Source: UBA7672 sp965279085 (GTDB taxonomy: Bacteria; Pseudomonadota; Alphaproteobacteria; Caulobacterales; Hyphomonadaceae). Taken from it: a stretch of 64,000 bases of DNA. Below, piece by piece: positions 18,896 to 28,425 of the stretch. The DNA lies in assembly GCA_965279085.1 (NCBI GenBank), contig OZ257149.1, forward strand, positions 1,240,001-1,304,000, in the 5' to 3' direction. The notes beneath the pieces were generated by a model, which was not told the DNA's origin, ran no database searches, and was given only the letters and a program-made list of their open reading frames with translations. Positions within the stretch are counted from its first letter, which is position 1. Each line of letters begins with the position of its first letter. Made by a program: the position numbers and the translations under genes.

Positions 18896-20020
18896 GTGTC
18901 GGCGGCTCTGGTGCGTCCGCTCATGGCCAACACGCAGGCGGCGGCCCGCCGAGGCGTTCGCGCCTTTCACATCGTGATGGTGCTGGCGGTCTTTGCGCTG
19001 GTGGGCGGCGGGGCGTGGTGGATCGTGGAACATGCCGGGGCGATCGTCACATCGGACGCGCGGGTGCGGGCGAGGATGGTGACGGTATCGTCGGAGGTGG
19101 CCGGGCGGCTCCTTCAAGTATCACTTGAAGCCGGCGACCGCTTGAGCGTGGGCCAGACCATCGCGCGACTGGACGACCGCGAGGCGCGTCTGGCATTCGC
19201 CGCCGCCACCTTGGAGCTCAAGGCGCTGGAAGCCGAGGTGGAGCGCGAGAAGCTGCGCGCCGAAGTATCGCGTGGGCGCAGCGCGAGCCGGATCGACGGG
19301 CGGCGTTCCAGCCTGTCGGCGGCGAGCGCCGACATCTCGGCGGCGCGTGTGATGCTGGAGACAGCCGAGGCCAGCCATGACCGGGCTGCGCAGCTTCGTG
19401 CATCTGGCCTGGTGACAGAGGCGGCGATGGACCGCGCCACAGCTGAGCTGGAAGCGGCAAGGCAGGCGCTGGAACGGGCGAACGCGGCGATGGCCGAGGG
19501 ACGCGCGGGCGTGGGCGAGGCCAAGGCGGATGCGGGCGAGGCCGGCGTGATCGATCGCGGCATCGAGGCGCTGGCGCTGGCGGCGCATGCGCTGCGTCAG
19601 CGGATCGCCCTGCAAAAGGTGGAGCTGGAGCAGCACACGATCGCCAGTCCGCTCGATGGCGTGATCGACGAGGTGTTCGCCGATGCGGGCGAGCATGTTG
19701 CTCCCGGTACGCGGATCGCGCTGGCGCATGACCCGCGCGCGATGTGGATCGAGGCCAACATCAAGGAGACGGATCTCGCACGCGTGCAGCTTGGCGCGGA
19801 CGTGGAGATCCGGCTGGATGCGTCGGCCGGACCGTGTCGTGGCCGCGTTCAGCGCATCGGCGATGCAGCGACGTCCGAGTTCGCACTGATCCCCAATGCG
19901 AACCCGACGGGCGTTTTCACGAAGATCACGCAGCGCGTGCCGGTGCGCATCGCGCTCGGGTCGGACTGCACGCAGGTGCGCCCGGGTGCGATGGCGACGC
20001 TGAAGATCAGCGCGCAATGA
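18896..20020 (+). CDS. EmrA/HlyD-family periplasmic adaptor of efflux pump
   Basis: 374 residues from a GTG start; MANTQA at 18923 is an alternative. One N-terminal membrane anchor (about residues 25-45) is followed by a lipoyl-like half motif (VAGRLLQVSLEAGDRLSVGQ), a long Ala/Glu-rich coiled-coil hairpin, the second lipoyl half (TIASPLDGVIDEVFADAGE) and a beta-barrel domain. This is the membrane-fusion subunit of an EmrAB-type tripartite pump. It overlaps the next gene by 4 bases (ATGA), so the two are translationally coupled. No outer-membrane TolC-like gene is adjacent. Confidence 0.87.
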   Translation: MSAALVRPLMANTQAAARRGVRAFHIVMVLAVFALVGGGAWWIVEHAGAIVTSDARVRARMVTVSSEVAGRLLQVSLEAGDRLSVGQTIARLDDREARLAFAAATLELKALEAEVEREKLRAEVSRGRSASRIDGRRSSLSAASADISAARVMLETAEASHDRAAQLRASGLVTEAAMDRATAELEAARQALERANAAMAEGRAGVGEAKADAGEAGVIDRGIEALALAAHALRQRIALQKVELEQHTIASPLDGVIDEVFADAGEHVAPGTRIALAHDPRAMWIEANIKETDLARVQLGADVEIRLDASAGPCRGRVQRIGDAATSEFALIPNANPTGVFTKITQRVPVRIALGSDCTQVRPGAMATLKISAQ

Positions 20021-21528
20021 GCGCGACTCGGCGGTGGGGGCTGATCGCCATTCTCGCGCTCGGTTCGATCGGCACGATGATGGCGGCGACCATCGTGAAC
20101 GTCGCCCTGCCGTCGATCATCGGCGCGTTCGGGCTGGGACAGGACGAAGCGCAATGGCTCTCGACCGCGTTCCTCACATCGTCGACGGGCTTCATGCTGC
20201 TCAATACCTGGGCCGTGGCCTCCTTCGGCATGCGCGCGAGCTTCGCCGCGGCGATGGGCGTGTTCATTATGGGAAGCGCGGTTGGGTCGATGGCGGGCGA
20301 CCTGCCCACGCTGGTGATCGGGCGCGTGATGCAGGGCGCGGGCGCCGGCCTGATCCAGCCGATGGCGATGCTGCTGATCTTCCAGCACTTCCCCGAGCGA
20401 TCGCGCGGCGCGGCGATCGGAATCTATTCGCTGGGCGTGATCCTGTCGCCGGCATTCGGGCCGGTGATCGGCGGCGTTCTGATCGATGCGTTCGACTGGC
20501 GGATCGTGTTCGTGGCGACGACGACGCTGGCGGCGCTGGCGATCCCGCTGGGGCTTGGGCTGCTTCCGGGGCGCGCCGGCGCGGCGGCGCGGCCAAGGCT
20601 GGACTGGCAAGGGTTGGTGCTTGTCATCGGCGCGCTGGCGTTGGTGCTGCAAGGGCTAGCGCATGGGCATCGTGAGGGTTGGGACGATGCGGGGACGGCG
20701 TTGCGGCTGTATGGGGCGTTGGCATCGGCGCTCGCGTTTCTCGCGTGGGAGGCGCGGCATCCGTTTCCGGTGCTGAACCTGAAGCTGTTTGCCCGGCCGG
20801 CGTTTGCGATGGCGGCGCTGGCGATCTTCGCGACCGGTGTGGCGGTCTATGGGTCGACCTATCTCGTGCCGCTGTTCGTGCAGCTGGTGCAGCACTATTC
20901 GCCGGCGGGGGCTGGCGAGGTTCTGTTGCCGGCGGGTGTGGCGATGGCGGTGTGCTTCCCGCTGTCGGGCCGGTTGAGCGATCATGTCGATGCGCGTGTG
21001 ATGCTGGCGGCGGGGATCGGGATGTTCGCGGCATCGATGTGGCTGCTGGCTGACGTCGCGATAGCGACGCCCTTCGCGGCGATGGCGTTCGCGGTGGCGC
21101 TGAGCCGCACGGGGATTGCGACGGTGATGCCGGCGGCGAATGCGAGCGCGATGCGGCAGGTTCCGGACATGCTCGCCTTCGCGGCGCCGGCGGCGACGTT
21201 CCTGACGCAGACGGGTGGCGCGCTGGGCGTGGCGATCCTGTCGGTGCTGTTGCAGGAGCGCGCGGCGTTCCATGCGGATGCGCTGCAACCCCTCGTTAAC
21301 GAGTCGAACGGGCAGGCGATGGAAGCACTCGCCCTGCTGCGCGCGGGGATGCAGGAGAGCGGGCTGGCGCCGGTGGCGGCGAGCGCGATGGCGCAGCAGC
21401 AGCTTGCTGCGTCGATCTGGTCGAGTTCGCAGCTTCTTGCCTTCCGTGATTGCTTTGCGGCAATAGCGGTAGCGTTTGCTGGGCTTCTGGTGGTTGTCCC
21501 CTTTATTCCGAAGCGGCCGATCGGTTGA
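20017..21528 (+). CDS. EmrB-type DHA2 MFS drug efflux transporter
   Basis: 503 residues starting at the ATG that overlaps the adaptor stop. About 14 membrane helices, as expected for the DHA2 (14-spanner) drug:proton antiporter family. Visible features include MMAATIVNVALPSI in helix 1 and the motif C-like GRVMQGAGAGLIQPMAM. It works with the upstream EmrA-like adaptor to move amphipathic compounds across the envelope. Substrates cannot be told from sequence. No TetR or MarR regulator is nearby. Confidence 0.88.
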   Translation: MSATRRWGLIAILALGSIGTMMAATIVNVALPSIIGAFGLGQDEAQWLSTAFLTSSTGFMLLNTWAVASFGMRASFAAAMGVFIMGSAVGSMAGDLPTLVIGRVMQGAGAGLIQPMAMLLIFQHFPERSRGAAIGIYSLGVILSPAFGPVIGGVLIDAFDWRIVFVATTTLAALAIPLGLGLLPGRAGAAARPRLDWQGLVLVIGALALVLQGLAHGHREGWDDAGTALRLYGALASALAFLAWEARHPFPVLNLKLFARPAFAMAALAIFATGVAVYGSTYLVPLFVQLVQHYSPAGAGEVLLPAGVAMAVCFPLSGRLSDHVDARVMLAAGIGMFAASMWLLADVAIATPFAAMAFAVALSRTGIATVMPAANASAMRQVPDMLAFAAPAATFLTQTGGALGVAILSVLLQERAAFHADALQPLVNESNGQAMEALALLRAGMQESGLAPVAASAMAQQQLAASIWSSSQLLAFRDCFAAIAVAFAGLLVVVPFIPKRPIG

Positions 21529-21616
21529 ATTTCATTGATCGCCTGAAGCCGGTTTTGACCTTGTTCCGGTAGCTTCCAACGCATCGAGAGGGGCCCTCGA
21601 GCGTTGCGGAATACAC

Positions 21617-23140
21617 ATGCGTGCTGAGCGACTTGCATGGACCGACCGGCCCAAGCCCATCGATACGGGCCGTCGTGAAAGCGACAAGGGCGCGCCGGTT
21701 ACCGGGCTGCAGACCACGCGCCGCCGCCGTATCCTGCATCGCGGCGGCGTTCGTACTGCCGCGCGTTGTCTCGACGCCCTGGCGGTTGCGCTGGCGACGT
21801 TCGGTCTGTGTTTCTCCTCTGGCATCGACGTTCTAGCGATCCCGCTGACGGCGGCGCTGCCTTTCCTGCTGTTGCCGATCGCGTGCATCGCTGGCGTCTG
21901 GATCGCGGGGGGATACCGTTTCCGCTACGCCGAGCCTGTGCTGGGCCACCTGCTGCGCGTGGCGTTTGGCGCTTGCGCGGCGATGGGGCTGGTGGTGCTC
22001 GCCGTCCTCGTCTTCGACCCTGCGCAGGCGCAGGAGTTCGTGCAGCTTGGCGCTGCAAATGCCCTGGTGGTGTTCGCCCTGCACGCCAACTATCTTGGCA
22101 TGGTCCGAGGAGCGACCCGGAAAGGGATTCTCTCCGATAACGTCGTCATTGTCGGCGCGACGCAGGCGGCTGCGCGCATCGTCTCTCGCAATGTGCAGGA
22201 ACGCGAACTCAACATCGTGGGCTATTTCGACGACCGCGCCGGGCGTTTCGCTGCCACCCTGATGGGCGACACGCCGCATCTGGGCGCGGTGGACGACCTG
22301 CTGACGTGGGAAGGCCTGCCGGAAGTCGATCGCATCGTGGTGACCGTCACATCGACGGCGCAGGCTCGCGTGCGTGAGCTGATCGACCGTATCCGCAACC
22401 TGCCCCAGGAAATCATACTTGTGCTGGACCTCGACGGATTCAGCCCTGAACATACCTCCCTCGCGCGCGTAGTGGACGCTCCTGCCGCGTACATTTCGGG
22501 CGCGCCCAAGGACATACGCCGCGCCGCTCTCAAGCGCGTGTTCGACGTTTCCGTCGCGGTTGTCTCGCTGATCGTGCTCGCCCTGCCGATGGCGCTGATC
22601 GCCCTGCTGATCAAGATGGACAGCAAGGGGCCTGTGTTCTTCCGCCAGAAGCGGCACGGCTTCAACAACGAGATCATCCGCGTCTGGAAATTCCGCACGA
22701 TGCGCCCTGAATCTGAGGCAGCTGGCAAACGCGCGGAAGAAGGCATCATCCGCCAGACGATCGCGAACGATCCCCGCGTCACGCGCATCGGCCGCTTCCT
22801 GCGGATGAGCTCGCTCGACGAACTCCCGCAGCTTTTCAACGTGCTGAAGGGCGAAATGTCCATCGTGGGTCCGCGCCCTCACGCCGTGGGCATGACGGCC
22901 GGATCAATCGAAGTGACGCGAACCGTCGGCGACTATGCGCACCGCCATCGCATGAAGCCCGGCATGAGCGGCTGGGCGCAGATCAATGGCTCGCGGGGCC
23001 CCTGCCACACGCCGGAAGAAGTACGTGAGCGGGTCCGCCTCGACATGGATTATGTGAAGCGCGCGAACGTCTGGCTCGATGCGTACATCGTGCTGATGAC
23101 TGTTCCCCGCCTTCTCGGCGACGGTCAAAGGTGCAGGTAA
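21617..23140 (+). CDS. hfsE: Polyprenyl-phosphate sugar-1-phosphate transferase (HfsE-like)
   Basis: 507-residue initiating enzyme of exopolysaccharide synthesis, transferring a sugar-1-phosphate from a nucleotide sugar to undecaprenyl phosphate at the inner membrane. N-terminal four-helix membrane region, a central CoA-binding-like domain (NVVIVGATQAAARI), then the conserved bacterial sugar transferase domain with RVFDVSVA, KFRTMRPESE, DELPQLFNVLKGEMSIVGPRP and MKPGMSGWAQING. This architecture fits WcaJ/PssY/HfsE. Position at the head of a holdfast-type cluster favours HfsE, but PssY-like paralogues are equally similar. Its end overlaps the next frame by a few bases. Confidence 0.85.
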   Translation: MRAERLAWTDRPKPIDTGRRESDKGAPVTGLQTTRRRRILHRGGVRTAARCLDALAVALATFGLCFSSGIDVLAIPLTAALPFLLLPIACIAGVWIAGGYRFRYAEPVLGHLLRVAFGACAAMGLVVLAVLVFDPAQAQEFVQLGAANALVVFALHANYLGMVRGATRKGILSDNVVIVGATQAAARIVSRNVQERELNIVGYFDDRAGRFAATLMGDTPHLGAVDDLLTWEGLPEVDRIVVTVTSTAQARVRELIDRIRNLPQEIILVLDLDGFSPEHTSLARVVDAPAAYISGAPKDIRRAALKRVFDVSVAVVSLIVLALPMALIALLIKMDSKGPVFFRQKRHGFNNEIIRVWKFRTMRPESEAAGKRAEEGIIRQTIANDPRVTRIGRFLRMSSLDELPQLFNVLKGEMSIVGPRPHAVGMTAGSIEVTRTVGDYAHRHRMKPGMSGWAQINGSRGPCHTPEEVRERVRLDMDYVKRANVWLDAYIVLMTVPRLLGDGQRCR

Positions 23141-23145
23141 TCATC

Positions 23146-24120
23146 ATGCACGCCATGAAACTCCTGCTCGATCGATCGAATAACCTCCGCAAGATGGAGA
23201 GCGTGCACGACAACGTCTTCTGGCGTGGCGCGGCCCCCCGCGTCTCCGTGTGCGTGCCCTGCTATCGCTACGACGTCTCCCCTCTCGTTGAATCCATTGC
23301 GAAATGTGGCGCTGCGGGTCTCGCCGAGATCGTCGTCTATGACGATGGCAGCGGCGACCACGAGCTGCTCGCCAGGATGCAGACCGCCGCTGGAAGTGCA
23401 CGGATCGCCGTGCGCATCGTCTCCGCTCTCGACAATCGCGGCCGCTCCGCCGCGCGCAACGCAGCCATCGCCCATGCACGAGCAGAGTGGATCCTGTTGC
23501 TCGACGCGGACATGGCGCCGGACGGCGTTGAATTCATTGAGAGCTATCTCAACGCCATCGACGCGACAGGGGCCCCTGCCGTGATCGTGGGCGGTTATTC
23601 CCTCAAGACCGCGCCAGACGACCGTGCATTCGATCTCCATCGCTGGCAGGCGCGCAAATCCGAATGCGTTCCCGCAAGCGTTCGCGCGCTGTCCCCCGGT
23701 CGTTTCGTGTTCTCCTCCAACGTGCTCGTCCACCGCGAGGTGCTGAGGGCCTGCGCATTCGACGAAGGCTTCGCCGGCTGGGGTTGGGAAGATACGGACT
23801 GGGGTCTCAAGGCCCAGAAGCGCTTTCCGATCGTCCACATCGACAACACGGCCACGCACCTCGGGCTCGACAGCGCCGATGCACTGATGGGCAAGTATGC
23901 GCGTTCCGGCGCCAACTTTTTGAGGCTTGCCGAGCGTCATCCGGAAGAAGCCGCAGCGATGCCCCTCTTCCGCATGGCGAAGCGTGCGCGCGCCCTGCCT
24001 TTCCGCAAGCGTTTCAAGGCGCTCGCGGGACAAGTTGCGAAAACGGATCGCCTGCCCCTCGCCCTGCGCGGCCGCGCGCTGAAGGCTTGGCGGGCGCTCG
24101 TCTATGCGGAGGCGCTGTGA
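23146..24120 (+). CDS. hfsG: Family 2 glycosyltransferase (HfsG-like)
   Basis: About 324 residues from ATG 23146; GTG 23131 and ATG 23155 are alternatives. GT-A fold: N-terminal VSVCVPCYRYD, the metal-binding DxD as LLDADMAP, and the acceptor-side ED motif in GWGWEDTDWGL. No membrane segment, so it acts on the cytoplasmic face. In the holdfast pathway HfsG extends the lipid-linked oligosaccharide, probably adding N-acetylhexosamine. Its stop overlaps the deacetylase start (TGATG), the same HfsG-HfsH pairing as in Caulobacter. Confidence 0.82.
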   Translation: MHAMKLLLDRSNNLRKMESVHDNVFWRGAAPRVSVCVPCYRYDVSPLVESIAKCGAAGLAEIVVYDDGSGDHELLARMQTAAGSARIAVRIVSALDNRGRSAARNAAIAHARAEWILLLDADMAPDGVEFIESYLNAIDATGAPAVIVGGYSLKTAPDDRAFDLHRWQARKSECVPASVRALSPGRFVFSSNVLVHREVLRACAFDEGFAGWGWEDTDWGLKAQKRFPIVHIDNTATHLGLDSADALMGKYARSGANFLRLAERHPEEAAAMPLFRMAKRARALPFRKRFKALAGQVAKTDRLPLALRGRALKAWRALVYAEAL

Positions 24121-24896
24121 TGGCCCAGCCGCAATGGACCTACATTCCCTCGCGATCCGCTCCGGCGAAGGTGCAGCGGCGTGTCGTGCAATGGCGCAAG
24201 GCGTGCCTTGCCGAAGTCGCGCCAGACCGCCCTGTCGTGACTTTCACATTCGACGACTTCCCCAAGTCCGCGCTCAATGGCGCCGATATCGTTGAAAAGC
24301 ATGGCGGGCGGGCGGGCTTCTATGCCTGCACCTCCATGCTGGGCCAGCGCAGCCCAGTGATGGGGGAGATGTTCGACGGGAACACGCTGGCGGAACTGCG
24401 CGCACGCGGCCACGAGATCGGCGCGCACACACATACACACCTCGATTGCGCGCGCTCGCGCCTCGACAAGGTGGAGCGCGATATCGGCGAGAACCTCGTC
24501 GCCCTCGCGGAAGCGGGGCATACGGAAAATGTCTCCTCGTTCGCATTCCCGTATGGCGAGACGACCTATGCGGCGAAGCGCTGGGTTGGTGAAGTGTTCT
24601 CGACGGGCCGTGGCATTCTGCCGGGCGTGAATGCCGGCGAGTGCGATCGCAGCCAGTTGCGAGCGATTGAGCTCGGCTCATCCGAGATGCATCGGCGGCG
24701 CGCACTGGCGGCTCTGAAAACCTGCATCGAATCCAAGGGCTGGGTGTTCTTCTTCACGCACGATGTGAGCAATTCGCCCAGCAACTACGGGGCGCCCGCG
24801 GACCTGATGCAGGAGCTGGCGCAGCGAGCTGTGGATGCGGGCGCCGTGCTGGCGTCGCCGGGTCTTGGCGCTGTTCTGTCGGGCGTGATCGACTAG
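24120..24896 (+). CDS. hfsH: Polysaccharide deacetylase (HfsH-like)
   Basis: 258 residues, NodB-homology domain of carbohydrate esterase family 4. Motif 1 is TFDDF (D45 and D46), motif 2 the metal-binding HTHTH (H103 to H107), and a later histidine in FFFTHDVS. No signal peptide is seen, consistent with HfsH being cytoplasmic and deacetylating GlcNAc before export, a step that makes holdfast adhesive and cohesive in Caulobacter. The gene starts on the stop of hfsG and its end overlaps the convergent hfsC by 4 bases. Confidence 0.86.
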   Translation: MAQPQWTYIPSRSAPAKVQRRVVQWRKACLAEVAPDRPVVTFTFDDFPKSALNGADIVEKHGGRAGFYACTSMLGQRSPVMGEMFDGNTLAELRARGHEIGAHTHTHLDCARSRLDKVERDIGENLVALAEAGHTENVSSFAFPYGETTYAAKRWVGEVFSTGRGILPGVNAGECDRSQLRAIELGSSEMHRRRALAALKTCIESKGWVFFFTHDVSNSPSNYGAPADLMQELAQRAVDAGAVLASPGLGAVLSGVID

Positions 24897-26158
24897 ACGC
24901 TTTCCGCCGCGAACGGGGGAAGAACGTCTTCCGAACGTCGTGCTTCCAGCGCCAGTTTCGCAGCAACGAAGGCGTATGTCGCCCACAGGATGCTGTTCTG
25001 GGCGAGGATGATGCTCTCCGACATTGCGAACAGCATGAACTGCGCAAGGAAGCCGATGGCGAAGACGCCGGCCGGTGACGACATGGAAAGCCTTGTGGCG
25101 CGCCAGGCCGACATCGCCACATCGATTGCGAAAATGACAACGCCGACGATGCCGAGCGAGATGGCGAGATCGAGCCAGCCATTGTGGCCGGAGGGGGCGT
25201 TCCAGTCGACGGCCTTCTCCAACCAGTAACGCGGTTCTGAATCGAGTCCCCAGAAGGCAAGGTATCCGTAACCAAGCATCGGCTTCTCGCCGATCGCATT
25301 GCCGAGCTCGATCCAGATGTCGGTGCGGCCCGTGAGCGTCGCATCCTTGCCGATGACACCGAGCAGCAGACCGGGCGCGATGGCGTAGATCATCACGGCG
25401 AGGCCGATGATGCTGATGGCGCCCCATGCCAGCGCCAGCGACCAGACGCGGCCCTTGAGCATCCACCACGCGGCGGCCAGCACGCCGAGGCCGAGCATGG
25501 CGCCCAAAAGGGCCGTTGCGGATTTGGAAAGGATCACGAGCGCGAGCGACATCAGCAGGCCGCCAACCCACCATTTGCGGAAGGGCTCGTCGCGCCAAGC
25601 CAGGAAGGCAAACAGGAAAGCCGCACGGGCGGCATGGCCACCCAGCGCGTTCTTCTCGCTCCAGCCCCCGGACCATGCGCCGGGATGAATCTCGTGCATG
25701 ACGCCGAAACCGGGGGCAACGACGCCGGAAATCAGGCTCGCGGCCATCAGGCAGAACCAGACAATCGCAAGCAGGCGAAGCGCGCCGATCCAGTCGAAAC
25801 GCGCGGCCAGATAGACGCCCATCAGCGTTGTGGCGAGCACGGCTATGCCACGCCGGAAGCTGAGTTCGGGGTCGATCGACCACATCGCCGAGGCCATCGC
25901 GAAGACGGCGAGGATGACCAGCCAGGGCGAGCGCAGGACGGCCCGCCACGTCTCCCCTGCCGCGAAAATCAGACCGATTCCGACCATTCCGTAGAAGGGC
26001 AGCCACAGGAAACGCAGCAGCGTGCTCTCGGGAACTTCGCCCGTGACATCGACGGCGGAGGGCGACAACAGGCGCGGGAGAAACGCCTCCGCGAACATGA
26101 AAAGCGTGAGGCCCGCGAGGACGAGTTCGACCCGGCCGACGGGGCGAGCGGAGGTCAT
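24893..26158 (-). CDS. hfsC: Wzy/O-antigen ligase-like polymerase (HfsC-like)
   Basis: 421 residues with about 10-12 membrane helices. The large periplasmic loop of the Wzy_C/O-antigen ligase family is recognisable (LTGRTDIWIELGNAIGEKP, and the conserved histidine in APSGHNGWLDLA). Such proteins polymerise lipid-linked repeat units in the periplasm. It is the last gene of the minus-strand hfsA-hfsB-hfsC set, overlapping hfsB by 4 bases. HfsC and HfsI are redundant polymerases in Caulobacter; whether a second one exists here cannot be seen. Confidence 0.82.
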   Translation of the reverse strand: MTSARPVGRVELVLAGLTLFMFAEAFLPRLLSPSAVDVTGEVPESTLLRFLWLPFYGMVGIGLIFAAGETWRAVLRSPWLVILAVFAMASAMWSIDPELSFRRGIAVLATTLMGVYLAARFDWIGALRLLAIVWFCLMAASLISGVVAPGFGVMHEIHPGAWSGGWSEKNALGGHAARAAFLFAFLAWRDEPFRKWWVGGLLMSLALVILSKSATALLGAMLGLGVLAAAWWMLKGRVWSLALAWGAISIIGLAVMIYAIAPGLLLGVIGKDATLTGRTDIWIELGNAIGEKPMLGYGYLAFWGLDSEPRYWLEKAVDWNAPSGHNGWLDLAISLGIVGVVIFAIDVAMSAWRATRLSMSSPAGVFAIGFLAQFMLFAMSESIILAQNSILWATYAFVAAKLALEARRSEDVLPPFAAESV

Positions 26159-26850
26159 CTGGAGAGGCGGTCGAAGAACCGCGCGTCGTTTCTCTCGCGA
26201 TTGAGCACCACGCCACCGACACGACCGCCATGGGCCTCGATTTCGCGGCGGACGGCGTCGACATCGTTGGGCGAGGTCTCGTCGGCCTTCACGACGATGA
26301 CGGTACGATCCATCTGCGAGGCGATGGCGAGGCCTGCACCGGCGAGTTCGAGCGCCGGGGCGTCGACGACGGCCCAGTCCGTGGCGGCGCGCACGGCCTG
26401 CCAGTAGGCCGGTTGTGTGCGGATGCGGACGCCCTGGTTGGGCTTGAGCTTGCTGGCGTCGAACTGCGTCACCATCAGGCGGCGCTCGCCGACGCGGTGC
26501 GCGGTGAAGAGGCCAAGGCCTTGTGCGGCTTCGGGGTCTTCAGGCTCGACGGCGAAGAAGGGCTGGGTTTTCAGCGCGGCCGAGTATGGCGGGCCGACGC
26601 CGCCGAAGGCCTCCGCGAAGGGGCCGACGGCGAAGGTGTTGAACATGTGGTTGCGCTTGAGATCGAGGTCGATCAGCCAGACGGGCTTGCGGGCCTGCTC
26701 GGCCGCCATCAAGGCAAAGGACGCCGCCGTGCTGGAGACGCCCTCGCCGGAGCGTGCCGACATGAACATGACGGTGCGGCCGCCCTCGGTCGCGGGCGTT
26801 TGCGACAGGGCGCGGTGAAGGTCGCGAAGATCGGCGCGGAGATCCTTCAT
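26155..26850 (-). CDS. hfsB: HfsB-like P-loop protein lacking Walker A lysine
   Basis: 231 residues from the ATG at 26850, which overlaps the hfsA stop; the open frame extends further upstream but that part overlaps hfsA. Fold of the cytoplasmic ATPase part of bacterial tyrosine kinases: degenerate Walker A SARSGEGVSST, Walker A-prime VWLIDLDLKR and Walker B WAVVDAP. The usual Lys of GEGKST is Val, and the C terminus has no tyrosine cluster, so autophosphorylation is unlikely. It partners the Wzz-like HfsA, as separate polypeptides rather than a fused Wzc. Confidence 0.78.
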   Translation of the reverse strand: MKDLRADLRDLHRALSQTPATEGGRTVMFMSARSGEGVSSTAASFALMAAEQARKPVWLIDLDLKRNHMFNTFAVGPFAEAFGGVGPPYSAALKTQPFFAVEPEDPEAAQGLGLFTAHRVGERRLMVTQFDASKLKPNQGVRIRTQPAYWQAVRAATDWAVVDAPALELAGAGLAIASQMDRTVIVVKADETSPNDVDAVRREIEAHGGRVGGVVLNRERNDARFFDRLSR

Positions 26851-28349
26851 TGGGATCTGTCCCGCGCGGAGGCCAGTACGCGCAGCCCCAGCGTACGCTC
26901 GAGCGAGCCGGCGGTCGGGAAGGTCTTGCCGGACCAGGCCCACAGGAGGCCCGCTGCAAGGGCCGTGAAGAGGCCGAAGACGGCCGCGGCGATGGCGATC
27001 ATGCGCTTGGTGCTGTCGCCGCGCGTGGGCGCACGGGCGGCTTCGTAGACGGAGATGTTGTCGACGCTGCGCGAGGCAAGTTCGGCGCGGGCGCGTTCGG
27101 TCTGCTCGCGCGTGGCGAAGGCGCCAGCGGAACTCTCGAGGGCATCACGGTCGCGCTTCAGGCGCTCGTACTGGGGCTCCAGCGAGGCGAGTTGGGCGAT
27201 CTGCGCTTCGGCTTCGCGCTTCTGGGCGGCGAGCGCGGCAGAGCGGCCGGTCATGGCGCTGATATTGGCGGTTTGCACCGCCCTGTCCGCTTCCAGCGCC
27301 TGCCAGGTCGGGTTGGGGCCGATGCGGCGGAGGCCCTGCGGGGGCGCGGTCTTCAGGAAGGTTTCGAGCTGGGCGATCTTGCGGTCGATGTCCTGCACGA
27401 CGCGGCTGTCAGGCAGATAGCGGGCGAGGAGTTCCTCGCGTTCGAGGCGCAACTTGACGATGTCCTGCTCTGACGTGGTTTCGACGTAGAGGTCGACGTC
27501 CTTGGGCGTGGAGAGCATCTGCGTAGCGAGGCCGGTGGACTTCGCTTCAGCTTCGCGCAGGGAGGCTTCGACCTTCGCGAGTTCGTCGGAGATGTCCGAG
27601 AAGAGCTTCTTCGCGGCAGCGGTTTCTGCCTCGAAGTCCGAGAGGCCGTGGCTGGCGAGGAAGGCGCGTTGGGCCTTGTCGGCTTCGGCGAGGCGTTCCT
27701 CGATCACGCCCCGCTGTTCGGTAAGGCCGGCGACGCCCTTTCCGGAGAGGACTTCCTGCCGGTACTTCATGTATTCGGTGACGAAGCGGTTGAGTGTGGC
27801 GGCTGCGCGCGCGGGATCTTCGTGCGCGAACGTCATGTGCAGGATCGAGGATTTGGGCGCGGAGGACACATCGAAGTCTGCGGCGAAGGCTTCGAGCGCT
27901 TCCTGATCGACCTCGTAGGTCTGGCCGTCGCGGGCGCGGAGCTTCGCCTCGCCCAGCTGCGGATAAAGACGCGCCAGCGTCATGCCGGTGATCACGCGCT
28001 CGGCGATGACCGGAGAACGCGCCAGCTCAGCTTCAGCCTGCAGCACTTCTTCCGATTGCGGGAAGGCGCCCTTGGCGGCGTCGCCCACGATGGGATCAAA
28101 TACGTACTCCTGCCCGAGGCGGACCAGCAGGCGAGTGTTGGCGGAATACTTGGTCGGCGCCAGCAGCGCGATCGCCACGCCGATCAGAGCGATCGGCAGA
28201 AAGACAAGAAGCATCAGCCACTTGGCGCGCCATAGTTGAAGCAGCATGTCAGCGATGCCGAGCTTCGGGCGCAGGCGCACAACACGCGCTTGCGCGCGCG
28301 GCGCAGGGACATTGCCCTGGGTGCGCTCAGTCCATGTCTCGACGCTCAA
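26847..28349 (-). CDS. hfsA: Wzz/GumC-type chain-length and export protein (HfsA-like)
   Basis: 500 residues: cytoplasmic N terminus, membrane helix near residues 40-62 (LMLLVFLPIALIGVAIALLA), a long periplasmic coiled coil rich in Ala and Glu, then a second membrane helix near 455-478 (AIAAAVFGLFTALAAGLLWAW). No kinase domain is fused; the ATPase-like part is the next gene, hfsB, overlapping by 4 bases. In the holdfast system HfsA links polymerisation to export through HfsD. It is divergent from hfsD with 76 bases between, which must hold both promoters. Confidence 0.84.
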   Translation of the reverse strand: MSVETWTERTQGNVPAPRAQARVVRLRPKLGIADMLLQLWRAKWLMLLVFLPIALIGVAIALLAPTKYSANTRLLVRLGQEYVFDPIVGDAAKGAFPQSEEVLQAEAELARSPVIAERVITGMTLARLYPQLGEAKLRARDGQTYEVDQEALEAFAADFDVSSAPKSSILHMTFAHEDPARAAATLNRFVTEYMKYRQEVLSGKGVAGLTEQRGVIEERLAEADKAQRAFLASHGLSDFEAETAAAKKLFSDISDELAKVEASLREAEAKSTGLATQMLSTPKDVDLYVETTSEQDIVKLRLEREELLARYLPDSRVVQDIDRKIAQLETFLKTAPPQGLRRIGPNPTWQALEADRAVQTANISAMTGRSAALAAQKREAEAQIAQLASLEPQYERLKRDRDALESSAGAFATREQTERARAELASRSVDNISVYEAARAPTRGDSTKRMIAIAAAVFGLFTALAAGLLWAWSGKTFPTAGSLERTLGLRVLASARDRSQ

Positions 28350-28425
28350 GGGACACTGATCCCGTGGTTAACAGGGCTAGCCTTCCCCCGCGCCGCTTAA
28401 GAACCGGTTATCCATCTTCCGGCAC

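Noticed and set aside
28350..28425. Possible CtrA box in hfsA-hfsD gap
   Set aside because: One TTAAC occurs but the second half-site is not at the 7-base spacing of TTAA-N7-TTAAC.
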